Assembly: GCF_965277665.1 (NCBI RefSeq)
Contig: NZ_OZ255835.1
Coordinates: 1,798,001 to 1,862,000 of the forward strand
From: Lichenicoccus sp965277665
GTDB lineage: Bacteria; Pseudomonadota; Alphaproteobacteria; Acetobacterales; Acetobacteraceae
Length of the DNA stretch: 64,000 nt
Direction of reading: 5' to 3'
A program made the position numbers and the translations under genes. The stretch's first letter is position 1. Each line of letters begins with the position of its first letter. The notes under the pieces are model-generated. The model ran no database searches, was not told where the DNA came from, and worked only from the letters and a program-made list of their open reading frames with translations. This document shows, piece after piece, positions 43,681-52,150 of the stretch.

Positions 43681-44997
43681 CTAGTTCTTGTAACCCTGCC
43701 AGACCCACTCGAGCGCCTCCGGCAGGGTCTGCGCGACCGTCGGCTTGTCGACATGCACCGCGTCGCGAGCGAACACGAACTGGTACCGGTAGTTCGCGGC
43801 GGCCAGCACCTTCGCCATGTGCTCGTTCGCCAGCACCCAGTCGTGCATGCCGTCCGCCAGTGGTGCTGCCGGATAGAACAGGTCCCGGTCGCCGGTCTCG
43901 AACCAGTAGCGGATCGGCTTGTGCGGCGCGTTCGCAATCAACGGCGCTCCGGGGGAGCCATCCGCCGCCTTGAGATGCACGCCTTCGACAGAGCGGGCGG
44001 CGTGCCTCGGGCCGGCCCAGTCGTCGTGATATTCCCAGGCGCCGCCGGGCAGCGCACTGTCGTGCGGCCATTGCTGGTTCACCATGGTTGGCGAGTATGC
44101 CAGCACGCGGTGGTAAAGCTCCGGATGGAACCAGGCCATGGTGAAGGCTGCGGCGCCGCTCGAGCTGATGCCCATGGTGGCGCGGGCGTCCGGGTCACGG
44201 GTCAGCGTCACATGCGCGGTATGCTCGACGCGGGGCAGCACCTCGCGCTCGACCCACTCGGCGTAGGTGCCGCTGACCGCGTCGTACTCGCGGCCGCGTT
44301 CACTGCCCTGCGCGTCCTGGCCGCCAGCGCCGATGCCGATCGCGAGCATCGGCGGCAGGCGGTGCCGGTGGATCAGGTTGTCCAGCGTGGTGAAGAACTG
44401 ACGCTCGTTGAAGAAGCCGGCCGGACCGCCATCGCCGAACACGATGAACGGCGCCGCACGCGGCAGGTGCCCGGCCGGCACATAGACATCCACGCTGCGC
44501 GTCCACTGCCCCGGATGGCTGCTGGTGACGATGACGTCGGAAGCGTCACCCGGCGCGATATGCGCGCCGTAGATGGCGGCGTTGAGGCAATCATCGGCAT
44601 CGTCGCGTACCATGCCGGGGCGGTAGATCACGCTGTCGGTCGAGGACATCGTGAACGACAGCACGCGGCCCCGCGGCACGCCGGGATGTACGGCGGTCTC
44701 CGAGGCCGCCGGATGGCTCGGGCCGATGATGAAATTCCCATCTGCCCGAGGCGACGGCACCGCCCCGTCGGCGAGTGCGCTCGCACGCGGATAGTCCGGA
44801 TTGGCGGGATCGCGCGTCGGCGGTGCGGTCTTGAGGTCGAGGCCGGAGGTGTCGATGAAGAACGGTGCGGAGGCGGCGGTGATGTTCGCACCCGGGGGCA
44901 CCGAGGCATTCCAGGCCGGACAGGCGGCGGGTGCGGCGACGGCCGGAGCAGCGTAGCACAGCAGCGTGGCGCTCAGCAGGATCGAACTCTTCTTCAT
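43681..44997 (-). CDS. Exported alpha/beta-hydrolase esterase (enterochelin esterase/esterase D-like)
   Basis: The 438-residue protein has a signal peptide (about 1-21). The hydrolase domain includes SVDVYVPAGH, PFIVFGDGGP (oxyanion region), the nucleophile in MGISSSGAA (about residue 275), and a late Asp/His pair (ETGDRDLFYP, DAVHVDKP). The layout resembles Fes/esterase-D and feruloyl-esterase-like enzymes. Coupled with the GH79-like gene 14 bases downstream, removal of ester substituents from a uronic-acid-containing polysaccharide is plausible. Substrate is not certain. Confidence 0.83.
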   Translation of the reverse strand: MKKSSILLSATLLCYAAPAVAAPAACPAWNASVPPGANITAASAPFFIDTSGLDLKTAPPTRDPANPDYPRASALADGAVPSPRADGNFIIGPSHPAASETAVHPGVPRGRVLSFTMSSTDSVIYRPGMVRDDADDCLNAAIYGAHIAPGDASDVIVTSSHPGQWTRSVDVYVPAGHLPRAAPFIVFGDGGPAGFFNERQFFTTLDNLIHRHRLPPMLAIGIGAGGQDAQGSERGREYDAVSGTYAEWVEREVLPRVEHTAHVTLTRDPDARATMGISSSGAAAFTMAWFHPELYHRVLAYSPTMVNQQWPHDSALPGGAWEYHDDWAGPRHAARSVEGVHLKAADGSPGAPLIANAPHKPIRYWFETGDRDLFYPAAPLADGMHDWVLANEHMAKVLAAANYRYQFVFARDAVHVDKPTVAQTLPEALEWVWQGYKN

Positions 44998-45068
44998 TAT
45001 CTGGCGCTTCCCCGGTCGAGTTCGGACGGGATCAGGCTATCGACGCGGAATCCGGCGGTCAAACCGCG

Positions 45069-45905
45069 CTACAGGGTGACGCTGCCCGCCACGCAGGTGA
45101 CCGTCGCGCCACCGACCCAGGTGGTCTCGCCATCGCGTTCGACATGGATGACGCCGCGGCGGCCGAGCGCCGTGCCCTGTCGTGCGACATAACGCGACGG
45201 TGCAAGCCCGGCGCCGATCAGCCACTGCGCCAGGCCGGCATTCAGGCTGCCGGTGACGGGATCCTCGCGCTGCATGGAGGGAACGAACGCGCGCACCTCG
45301 AAAGCGGCGTCGGGGCCGTCGATCTCGCGGTCCCACGGCGCCACCACGCCGAGTTCCAGTCCGGACAATGCCGGGTAGTCCGGCTCCAGCGCCAGGACTT
45401 CCGCCCGGGTAGCAAGCATCACCGCAACCCAGCCCGGCCCGTTGTCGATCCACTGCGCGTGCAGGATCGCATCAGCCTGGATGCCGAGCCCGCGCACGAT
45501 GCGCCCTCGCACGTCGGACGCGACCGGGCCGCTTCGCAGCAACGGCGGTGCCGCGAAAGCGAGACGGCCGGCGTCGCGCCGTATCCGCACCAGGCCTGCG
45601 TCGCACTCCTGCACCACCACGTCCGTGCGCGGGACGCCACCCGCCTGCAGCCAGGCGTGGCAGGAACCGAGGGTCGGATGGCCCGCGAACGGCAGCTCGC
45701 GATCGGGCGTGAAGATACGCACCCGGTAGTCCGCCTCGGGATGTGTCGGACGCAGCAGGAACGTGGTCTCGCTCAGGTTGCTCCAGTTGGCGAAGGACTG
45801 CATGGTCGTTGCGTCCAGCTCGCCCGCGTCGTGCACCACGGCAAGCGGATTGCCGAGCAGCGGCTGTTCGGTGAACACGTCCACCTGCCGAAATGCGAAC
45901 CTCAT
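45069..45905 (-). CDS. PhzF-family isomerase/epimerase
   Basis: This 278-residue cytoplasmic protein has the two-lobed diaminopimelate-epimerase fold of PhzF. Diagnostic segments are QVDVFTEQPLLGNPLAVV, the catalytic Glu in WSNLSETTFLL (about residue 46), FTPDRELPFAGHPTLGSCHAW, and the second-lobe DPVTGSLNAGLAQWL. In phenazine producers PhzF isomerises a shikimate-derived intermediate, but there are no phenazine genes here. Most chromosomal relatives have unknown substrates. Confidence 0.92.
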   Translation of the reverse strand: MRFAFRQVDVFTEQPLLGNPLAVVHDAGELDATTMQSFANWSNLSETTFLLRPTHPEADYRVRIFTPDRELPFAGHPTLGSCHAWLQAGGVPRTDVVVQECDAGLVRIRRDAGRLAFAAPPLLRSGPVASDVRGRIVRGLGIQADAILHAQWIDNGPGWVAVMLATRAEVLALEPDYPALSGLELGVVAPWDREIDGPDAAFEVRAFVPSMQREDPVTGSLNAGLAQWLIGAGLAPSRYVARQGTALGRRGVIHVERDGETTWVGGATVTCVAGSVTL

Positions 45906-45976
45906 GCGCGATCGAACCTCCCTGGTATCGGCGTTGGCGCCACCAATCTGAAGAGCGTGTATCTCAGGAGATCGAC

Positions 45977-46333
45977 ATGCGCTGGACGATAAAGATGCGC
46001 TGGACGATGAAGATTCCGGTCGTTGCAGCGGTGGCGACTGTCGCTGCCTGTGCCGCGCCGGGGCGGCCGGTTCACGAGACCGACGATGCCTGCGTCCACC
46101 GGTACTACGATTACTCCGCCCGCACGATGCCGTTCCAGTCCGCGGTGGCGGAGTGCCGTCCGGACGGTCCGATTGATTTCACCGGCGACCGCTACTACCA
46201 GCTCCTGGCCAGCAGCCTGAACGTGCCCTACGTGACGCGGACGCCGGAGGCGGACAGCCGGATCGCACTCACCGGCGGCCGCATCCCACAGCCCACCGAC
46301 CGGCCGGCCGATCCGCAACTCAGCTTTCGCTGA
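45977..46333 (+). CDS. Small predicted lipoprotein, unknown function
   Basis: The 118-residue protein has a signal ending in a lipobox-like AVATVAAC, so it is probably lipid-anchored. The mature part contains DDACVHRYYDYSARTMPFQSAVAEC (paired cysteines) and a Pro-rich end. I do not recognise a family. The first 18 bases of the gene are tandemly duplicated (45977-45994 and 45995-46012 encode MRWTIK MRWTMK). The upstream AGGAG serves the first ATG, but the second could also start the protein. Confidence 0.68.
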   Translation: MRWTIKMRWTMKIPVVAAVATVAACAAPGRPVHETDDACVHRYYDYSARTMPFQSAVAECRPDGPIDFTGDRYYQLLASSLNVPYVTRTPEADSRIALTGGRIPQPTDRPADPQLSFR

Positions 46334-46349
46334 GGCTCTCCATTCAGGG

Positions 46350-46467
46350 CTAGTGTCCTGCCTCCGAAATTCGCACGCGAATTTCGGAGATGAGCAGGCC
46401 ACTATCTTGTTGATAAGCCTAGTGTCCCGAACCAGAAGTCCTACGAACTTCTGGTTCGGGACACTAG
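46350..46467. repeat. CTAG-bounded palindromic element with two strong hairpins
   Basis: The 118-bp segment begins CTAGTGTCC and ends GGACACTAG. It contains CTCCGAAATTCG-CACG-CGAATTTCGGAG (46362-46389). A perfect 22-bp-armed hairpin follows (46418-46439 paired with 46447-46468, seven-base loop). It lies between the lipoprotein and sulfotransferase genes. It may be a small nonautonomous element, a strong terminator, or both. The CTAG ends resemble those of the IS and palindromes near 7.9 kb. Confidence 0.65.
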
Positions 46468-46505
46468 GTCGATGTCTGGCATTTTGCTTGCATGCGTGAC
46501 GGCAT

Positions 46506-47510
46506 GTGGCGGAAATTGCCGAACTGATGCTCCATCAAGTCACCCAGCATCTGGTCTCCCGGCTGATCGAGCTTCCTGTGCTTCGGCTCTCTCTGGGCCG
46601 CTGGCCGCACGCTCATGAAGTTCGCGGCTTCCGGCGCGCCTTCTGCGAGCGCACGCCGCTCCCACCGCTTCTGCGCGGGCTTGCAACCGTCACGGATGTC
46701 CGCCACCGGCTGACCAAGTGCCTGAACCCCATGTCCGGGTCTGGTCGCATACCGCCATCGCTGGCGTTTATGCATATCGAGAAGACCGCCGGCAGTTCGG
46801 TCGTGTCGTACCTGACCAGCCTGTATCCGGAGAGTGCGATCGATCCCGATCCATACCGGGGCGCACCGGGCCATATCCTGCAGCCGATCCCGGACCCTCG
46901 GCGCCAGTACGCCCTCACGCACGGCCATTACGATCTCCCTGCCCTCCTGCGCAGCCGGCAGCAGCGCAAGCTGTGCGTATTCTTCCGTCGTCCGGACCAG
47001 CGCATTCTCTCGCTCTACGACTATTGGCGGGCGATCACGCCGGAAGAGATCGAGCACAATCGGCCGCATGCGGGAATGATCGCCGCGCGCGCGCGCGGCC
47101 TCCTCGACTTCCTTCGCAGCCCCGAGCCCGAGGTGCGCGACTTCATCGACAACGTCTATGCACGCAGGCTGACCGGGCTCTACCTGAGCAGTTCGGATGC
47201 CATGCCCTCGGATGCGGGCTGGCTGGACAGTGCCCTTGCAGGGCTCGGCCGCATCGATTTCGTCGGAACCGTGGAGCGCATGAGCGACAGCCTGCTTGTC
47301 CTGTCGCGCCATCTCGATGCACCGCCGCCGGGGCTGGTGCCGCACGTCAACAAGCTCTCGGACATGGTGCTCGACCCTGCGAGCGTGTTTGTCCGGCACC
47401 CGTCCAGCACCCTGGCCGCTCGCGAAAGGGCAGCCATCGCGCCGCTGGTCAGGCTCGACTGGCCGATCTACGAGGCTGCCTGCGCGCGGCTTGCAGCCGG
47501 GACGGTCTGA
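46506..47510 (+). CDS. Sulfotransferase family 2-like protein
   Basis: It probably transfers sulfate from PAPS to a glycan or other acceptor. The core (from about residue 83) has the 5'-phosphosulfate loop MHIEKTAGSSV and the 3'-phosphate site VFFRRPDQRILSLYDYW (about 158-174), then VGTVERMSDSLLVLSRHL, all typical of family-2 (heparan/carbohydrate) sulfotransferases. The start is uncertain: GTG 46506 (334 residues), ATG 46527, or ATG 46731, which begins right before the core (259 residues). The 5' part has normal codon bias, so I keep the long form. No ribosome site is clear for any. Confidence 0.82.
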   Translation: MAEIAELMLHQVTQHLVSRLIELPVLRLSLGRWPHAHEVRGFRRAFCERTPLPPLLRGLATVTDVRHRLTKCLNPMSGSGRIPPSLAFMHIEKTAGSSVVSYLTSLYPESAIDPDPYRGAPGHILQPIPDPRRQYALTHGHYDLPALLRSRQQRKLCVFFRRPDQRILSLYDYWRAITPEEIEHNRPHAGMIAARARGLLDFLRSPEPEVRDFIDNVYARRLTGLYLSSSDAMPSDAGWLDSALAGLGRIDFVGTVERMSDSLLVLSRHLDAPPPGLVPHVNKLSDMVLDPASVFVRHPSSTLAARERAAIAPLVRLDWPIYEAACARLAAGTV

Positions 47511-47567
47511 TGCGTCCCGCCGCAACGCCGCGGCCCACCAGGCACTAACGCTGCGGCCGACCAGGCT

Positions 47568-49574
47568 CTACTGGCCGCCCGGCCCAGCCGGCTTCAGGTA
47601 GCGGTCGAACCAGGCCAGCGTGCGGCGGTTGGCGTCCGCACTGCTCGCCGGGTCCTTCATGCCGTGGCCCTGGCCCGCATACACCACGAACTGCGTCGGC
47701 ACGCCGAGCGTGTGCAGCGCATGGTAGAATTCCTGTGTCTGCGGCAACGGACATTCGATATCGGCGTCGCCGGCATATTCGAGTGTCGGCGTGCGCACCT
47801 GGGTGATGAAGGCGATCGGCGAGGAGCGCGCATAGATCGCCGGATCCGCATAGACCGAGGCGCCGAAGAACGGCAGCATCCACTCGTCGATGCCGTTCTC
47901 GCCATAGTACGACAGCCAGTCCGAGACCCCGGCACCGGCGACGGCGGCCTTGAAGCGGTTGGTCTGGGTGACCGTCCACATCGTCATGTAGCCGCCATAG
48001 CTGTAGCCGGTCAGGCCCAGCCGCGCGTCGTCGACCGGCGCCGCGCGTTCGACCGCATCGATCCCGGCCATGATGTCGCGCAGGTCGCCATGCCCGAAAT
48101 CGCGCACATTGGCCTGCGCGAACGCCTCGCTCTGGCCGAAGCTGCCGCGCGGGTTGGGCAGGAACACCCGGTAGCCGGCGCGCAGCAGGAACAGCGCATC
48201 GCCGCGCGGCGTCAGGTAGTACGGCGTCCAGGCAGCCGACGGTCCGCCATGCACGTTGACGATCATCGGGCCTTTCGGGCCGTCATCCGGTGCATCGCGC
48301 GGCGACAGCAGCCAGCCCTGCACGTCGAACCTGTCGCTCTTCCAGACGATGCTCCGCACGCGCGCCGGTGCCGACCGGCCGGCATTCTCGTGCGTCAGGC
48401 TGCGCCACTGCCCGACCGGACCGGCCTGCAGCTCCGGCGGCTCGGTGAAGGTCTGGCGGATCGCGGCACTGGTGCCGCCGCTGCAGCTCAGGCCGGAGGT
48501 GTACAGCGAGCGCGACAGATCCGCCTCTCCCGACCACAGGATTTGCGGGGCGGTGTGCGCGTTCAGACCGAGCATCTGCGTGGCGGCTCCGGCGAGCGCT
48601 CCGGCCGTCAGTCCCCTGGCACCGGACATCGGCCCGCACGACCAGGACAGCGAGGTGATGGTGGCCGCAAGCCCTGGCGTCAGGTTGTCGGGTTGCGCCG
48701 GATGATCGAGTGCCAGCTCGAAGGCATCGCCGCCGGTCGAGCCGAAATCGCTCATGATGCCGCCGATGAACGCAACCCGGCTGCCGTCGGGTGCTACCAC
48801 CGGGTCCGCCAGTTGCTGGCGCTGCGGCGGCGCATAGAGCAGGCGGGGCTGCGCGTCGCCGAACTCATACAGCCGCGCGGTCCACCAGTTGTTGTCGCCG
48901 TTGCCGGGTGCTGCGGTCGCCACGAACCGGAGGGCGCTTGGGCTCTGCGGGTCCGGGCGCCAGTCGTACTGATAGACATAGAGGCTGGCGGGCGACTGCC
49001 AGTGCAGCGAGCCGCCCGTGATGGTCGCGATGCGCTGCTCGTCCTCGCTGGCACCGATCTCTCCCGCCAGCCTCGCCGCCGCCTGGGTGGCCCCGGGCTC
49101 CTTGTGCGCATTGGCGGTGGCGAGCACGGCGAGGGCGCCCCCGGGCCCGTAGCGCAGATCCTGCAGGGTGCCCTTGAAGCTGAGCAGCCGGGTGAGGCCG
49201 GTGCCGTTGGCCTGCACGGCATAGACCGCGCGCGCGCCACCGTGCGGGGGCTGCAGCACGAAGGCCAGGCGTTGACCATCGGGGGCCCAGGCCAGGCTGG
49301 ACGGAATGCAGTCGGGCCCTGCGCACGGCAGCCGCACCAAGACCGGCGAGTGGCCCCCGGCGACCCGGCGGATGAGCACCGATATCGCGACATCCTGGCT
49401 CTCGTTCACGGGCAGGTCGGCTTCGAGGGATGCCAGGCGGGCGCCGTCCGGGGACAGCGCGATCTCGCCGAACTGGTGCAGGGGAGAACCGGCCGGTCTC
49501 GCCGCGGTCGCGGGCGCCGGCGACATCGCGAGCACCGCCAGCAGCAGGCATGAGCGGGTGGCCAAGCTCAACAT
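47568..49574 (-). CDS. Exported S9 prolyl-oligopeptidase-family peptidase
   Basis: This 668-residue serine peptidase has a signal peptide (about 1-24), an N-terminal beta-propeller (about 30-400; IALSPDGARLASLE, SLAWAPDGQRLAFVL) and a C-terminal alpha/beta-hydrolase domain. The nucleophile is Ser525 in TGYSYGGYMT, with Asp in YAGDADIECP and His in GQGHGMKDP. Such enzymes degrade oligopeptides in the periplasm or act on acyl-peptides. The ATG at 49574 is chosen because it begins the signal peptide; the open frame to 49796 is antisense to the next gene's promoter. Together with the S53, S46 and M17 peptidases it gives this window a marked peptide-scavenging character. Confidence 0.92.
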   Translation of the reverse strand: MLSLATRSCLLLAVLAMSPAPATAARPAGSPLHQFGEIALSPDGARLASLEADLPVNESQDVAISVLIRRVAGGHSPVLVRLPCAGPDCIPSSLAWAPDGQRLAFVLQPPHGGARAVYAVQANGTGLTRLLSFKGTLQDLRYGPGGALAVLATANAHKEPGATQAAARLAGEIGASEDEQRIATITGGSLHWQSPASLYVYQYDWRPDPQSPSALRFVATAAPGNGDNNWWTARLYEFGDAQPRLLYAPPQRQQLADPVVAPDGSRVAFIGGIMSDFGSTGGDAFELALDHPAQPDNLTPGLAATITSLSWSCGPMSGARGLTAGALAGAATQMLGLNAHTAPQILWSGEADLSRSLYTSGLSCSGGTSAAIRQTFTEPPELQAGPVGQWRSLTHENAGRSAPARVRSIVWKSDRFDVQGWLLSPRDAPDDGPKGPMIVNVHGGPSAAWTPYYLTPRGDALFLLRAGYRVFLPNPRGSFGQSEAFAQANVRDFGHGDLRDIMAGIDAVERAAPVDDARLGLTGYSYGGYMTMWTVTQTNRFKAAVAGAGVSDWLSYYGENGIDEWMLPFFGASVYADPAIYARSSPIAFITQVRTPTLEYAGDADIECPLPQTQEFYHALHTLGVPTQFVVYAGQGHGMKDPASSADANRRTLAWFDRYLKPAGPGGQ

Positions 49575-49717
49575 TCCGGTGTCCGCGAGATGAGGCGCCT
49601 GCCTGCGGGCAATCCGGCGGCATGTCAACCAGAGCGTGTGCGGACCACGTGCGCGGCCGCTGCAACAAGCGGGCGCCCGATCCGTTCGGTTGCGACCAAC
49701 GTGATCGAGGCAACCGC

Positions 49718-50932
49718 ATGAACCCGTTCCCCCGCAGGAGCATCCTCTCCAGCAGCGTCGGCGCCGCCGGCGGCCTCGCCGCTGCGGCAATCGCACGCGC
49801 GCAGGGCGTGCTACAGCCGGCGCATCAGGGCGTCGGCGCCAGCGATCCCGGACCGCGCGATCCGGTCCGCGACGCCGAGAATCCCGACATCCTCAATCCG
49901 CCGCTGACCGACCAGGGGACGCTGCCGAACCTGCGCTTCTCGTTCGCCGACAGCCATATGCGGCAGACCGATGGCGGCTGGACGCGGCAGATCACCCAGC
50001 GCGAGCTCGGCGTCTCGACCACGATCGCCGGCGTCAACATGCGGCTCAAGGCCGGGGGCACCCGCGAGCTGCATTGGCACAAGGAGGGCGAGTGGTCGTA
50101 CATGCTCTACGGCAGTGCGCGCATCACCGCGGTCGACCAGAATGGCCGCAACTTCGTCGACGACGTGCACGAGGGCGACCTCTGGTACTTCCCCTCCGGC
50201 GTGCCGCACTCGATCCAGGGCCTGAACGACGACGGCTGCGAGTTCCTGCTGGTGTTCGACGACGGCAGCTTCAACGAGGAGAGCACCTTCCTGCTCAACG
50301 ACTGGTTCAGGCACATCCCGCCGGAGGTGCTGGGCAAGAATTTCGGGCAGCCCGCGTCGATGTTCGGCAACACGCCGCCCGAGGAGCGGCGCTACATCTT
50401 CGCGCTGCCGGTACCGGGCGCGCTGGATGCCGACCGCATCGAAGGTAACGGCCGCGTGCCCGAGAGCTTCAGCTACCGGCTGCTGCAGCAGGCGCCGCAG
50501 AAGCTGCCGCACGGCCAGGTCCGGATCGTCGACTCCACCAACTTCAAGGCGTCGAAGACCATCTCGGCGGCGCTGGTCGAGGTCGAGCCGGGCGGCATGC
50601 GCGAGCTGCACTGGCACCCGAACGCGGCGGAATGGCAGTATTACCTCGCGGGTGAAGGCCGGATGGGCGTGTTCGCCTCGGGCGGCAATGCGCGCACCTT
50701 CGACTTTCGCGCCGGCGACGTCGGCTACGTGCCGTTCGCGATGGGCCACTATATCGAGAATATCGGCAGCAGCACGCTGCGCTTCCTGGAGATGTTCCGC
50801 AGCCCGACTTTTGCCGACATCTCGCTGAACCAGTGGCTGGCCTTGACGCCGCGCGAACTGGTGCAGGGCCATCTTGACCTGGGCGACCAGTTCACCGGCC
50901 ACCTGGACCAGACCAAGCACCCGGTGGTCTGA
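49718..50932 (+). CDS. Bicupin oxalate decarboxylase, exported
   Basis: It probably converts oxalate to formate and CO2, consuming a proton (EC 4.1.1.2). A twin-arginine-style signal (PRRSILSSSVGAAGGLAAAAI, end about 31) precedes two cupin domains. Each has its Mn site: H119, H121, E125 (HWHKEGEW) and H298, H300, E305 (HWHPNAAEW). The lid over the N-terminal site reads N186-E187-E188-S189, where the Bacillus enzyme has Ser-Glu-Asn-Ser. The key lid glutamate (E162 in Bacillus OxdC) is kept, favouring decarboxylase over oxidase activity. ATG 49718 has CGAGG eight bases upstream. The stop lies at the edge of MITE-like copy B. Oxalate use consumes protons, useful in acid. Confidence 0.9.
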   Translation: MNPFPRRSILSSSVGAAGGLAAAAIARAQGVLQPAHQGVGASDPGPRDPVRDAENPDILNPPLTDQGTLPNLRFSFADSHMRQTDGGWTRQITQRELGVSTTIAGVNMRLKAGGTRELHWHKEGEWSYMLYGSARITAVDQNGRNFVDDVHEGDLWYFPSGVPHSIQGLNDDGCEFLLVFDDGSFNEESTFLLNDWFRHIPPEVLGKNFGQPASMFGNTPPEERRYIFALPVPGALDADRIEGNGRVPESFSYRLLQQAPQKLPHGQVRIVDSTNFKASKTISAALVEVEPGGMRELHWHPNAAEWQYYLAGEGRMGVFASGGNARTFDFRAGDVGYVPFAMGHYIENIGSSTLRFLEMFRSPTFADISLNQWLALTPRELVQGHLDLGDQFTGHLDQTKHPVV

Positions 50933-51154
50933 GAGCCTGTTTGCAAACGCCTGCTGCTGGCGATCCGGCGCGCCTTTCCTCCGCTCCGGTGCTCACGGCC
51001 ATCAAGGCCGCTCCGCTCCGGTGCTCGGAAAGCCACGCCGGGCACGGCCCGAGCATGATGCATGCATCATGCTCTCCTTGAGAGTGAGGCAGAGCAGCTA
51101 GGGCTGCTCTGCGAGCCGCTCTCATCCAGCATCAGGCGTTTGCAAACAGGCTCT
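50932..51154. repeat. MITE-like element, copy B
   Basis: The 223-bp element is bounded by AGAGCCTGTTTGCAAACGCC (from 50934) and its complement (51133-51154). Its ends, the inner CTGCTGGCGATCC and GATGCTGGATGAGAGCGG blocks and TGCTCACGGCC (50990-51000) all match copy A in reverse orientation. The A of the oxdC stop codon TGA (50930-50932) is its first base. There are further internal palindromes (AGCATGATGCATGCATCATGCT). Confidence 0.82.
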
Positions 51155-51169
51155 GAGGCGGATCGCATG

Positions 51170-51200
51170 AAAAAGGCGGCTCCCCGGTGAGGGAGCCGCC
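51170..51200 (-). terminator. Rho-independent terminator of the BI-1 gene
   Basis: Read on the - strand, GGCGGCTCCC pairs with GGGAGCCGCC (10-bp perfect stem, six-base loop), followed by TTTTT. It lies 22 bases after the stop of the BI-1 gene. This is the clearest intrinsic terminator in the window. Confidence 0.85.
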
Positions 51201-51221
51201 CTGGAACCGGAACCGGCCGGT

Positions 51222-52001
51222 TCAGCTGTTCGAGCTGCGCGTGCCGGTGAGCTGCAGCAGGAACTGAAACAGGTTGATGAAGTTCAGATACAGGTTCAGC
51301 GCATCATAGACGCTGCGCTTGGCCGCACCCTCGACGCCTTCGTAGGCCGCGAACTGCGCGTAGCTCAGCTTGATGCGCTGGGTGTCGTAGGCGGTGAGCC
51401 CGGTGAAGACGAACACGCCGACCACGCTGAACAGCAACTGCAGCGCGGAGCTGTGCAGGAACATGTTCACGACCATCGCGATCAGCAGCCCGACCACGCC
51501 CATGATCAGGAACGAGCCGAACTTGGTGAGGTCGGTCTTTGTCGTGTAGCCCCAGAGGCTCATCGCGCCGAAGGTCGCCGCGGTGATGAAGAACACCCGC
51601 ACCACCGAGGTCTCGGTGTAGATGAAGAACACGCTGGTCAGGCTGAGGCCCATCGCGGCGCAGAACAGCCAGAACAGCGTCTGCACCGCCTGGCGGGACA
51701 GCCGATTCACGCCGAAGCTCAGCACCAGCACGAAGGCGAGCGGCGCGAAGATCGACAGCATGCCGAGACCGGTCGGATGCGGGAAGATCCGCCCGTCCGC
51801 CAGTTCGACCCGGCTCCAGAACAGGCTGGCGAGCGACGAATGCGCCACCCCGAATGAGACGATGCCGGTGAGCAGGAGACCCGAGGTCATCCAGTTATAG
51901 ACGCGCAGCATGTAGGCGCGCAGGCCGGCATCGATGACCCCGGCCTGGGCACCCACGCCCGTGGCGCGGGAGGTGCTTCGGAAATCGGGACTGAAGGCCA
52001 T
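51222..52001 (-). CDS. Bax inhibitor-1/YccA-family membrane protein
   Basis: This 259-residue integral membrane protein has seven hydrophobic helices. The BI-1 family pattern is recognisable: AYMLRVYNWMTSGLLLTGIVSF at the start, FIYTETSVVRVFFITAATFGAMSLWGYTTKTDL in the middle, and the C-terminal TGLTAYDTQRIK with SVYDALNLYLNFINLFQFLLQL. Bacterial members are linked to pH-sensitive calcium leak or to FtsH-regulated stress. It is monocistronic: its own promoter region is upstream, and a strong terminator follows. Confidence 0.94.
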   Translation of the reverse strand: MAFSPDFRSTSRATGVGAQAGVIDAGLRAYMLRVYNWMTSGLLLTGIVSFGVAHSSLASLFWSRVELADGRIFPHPTGLGMLSIFAPLAFVLVLSFGVNRLSRQAVQTLFWLFCAAMGLSLTSVFFIYTETSVVRVFFITAATFGAMSLWGYTTKTDLTKFGSFLIMGVVGLLIAMVVNMFLHSSALQLLFSVVGVFVFTGLTAYDTQRIKLSYAQFAAYEGVEGAAKRSVYDALNLYLNFINLFQFLLQLTGTRSSNS

Positions 52002-52150
52002 GTGAGTACGGTTCCTCTGGTTCGGTCGATCCGAACCGCAGGGGATATCTTGGTGGAACCGACTGCAAGGTCAAGCGGAACCGGAGCAGCCGGTCCGCCC
52101 GGCCGCTTTATTTCGCATTAAGACGCATCCATCCAGGTTTTGAGCCTGTT

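Noticed and set aside
46464..47525. 353-codon - strand frame opposite the sulfotransferase
   Set aside because: The + strand has clear PAPS-binding motifs; the opposite frame has none.
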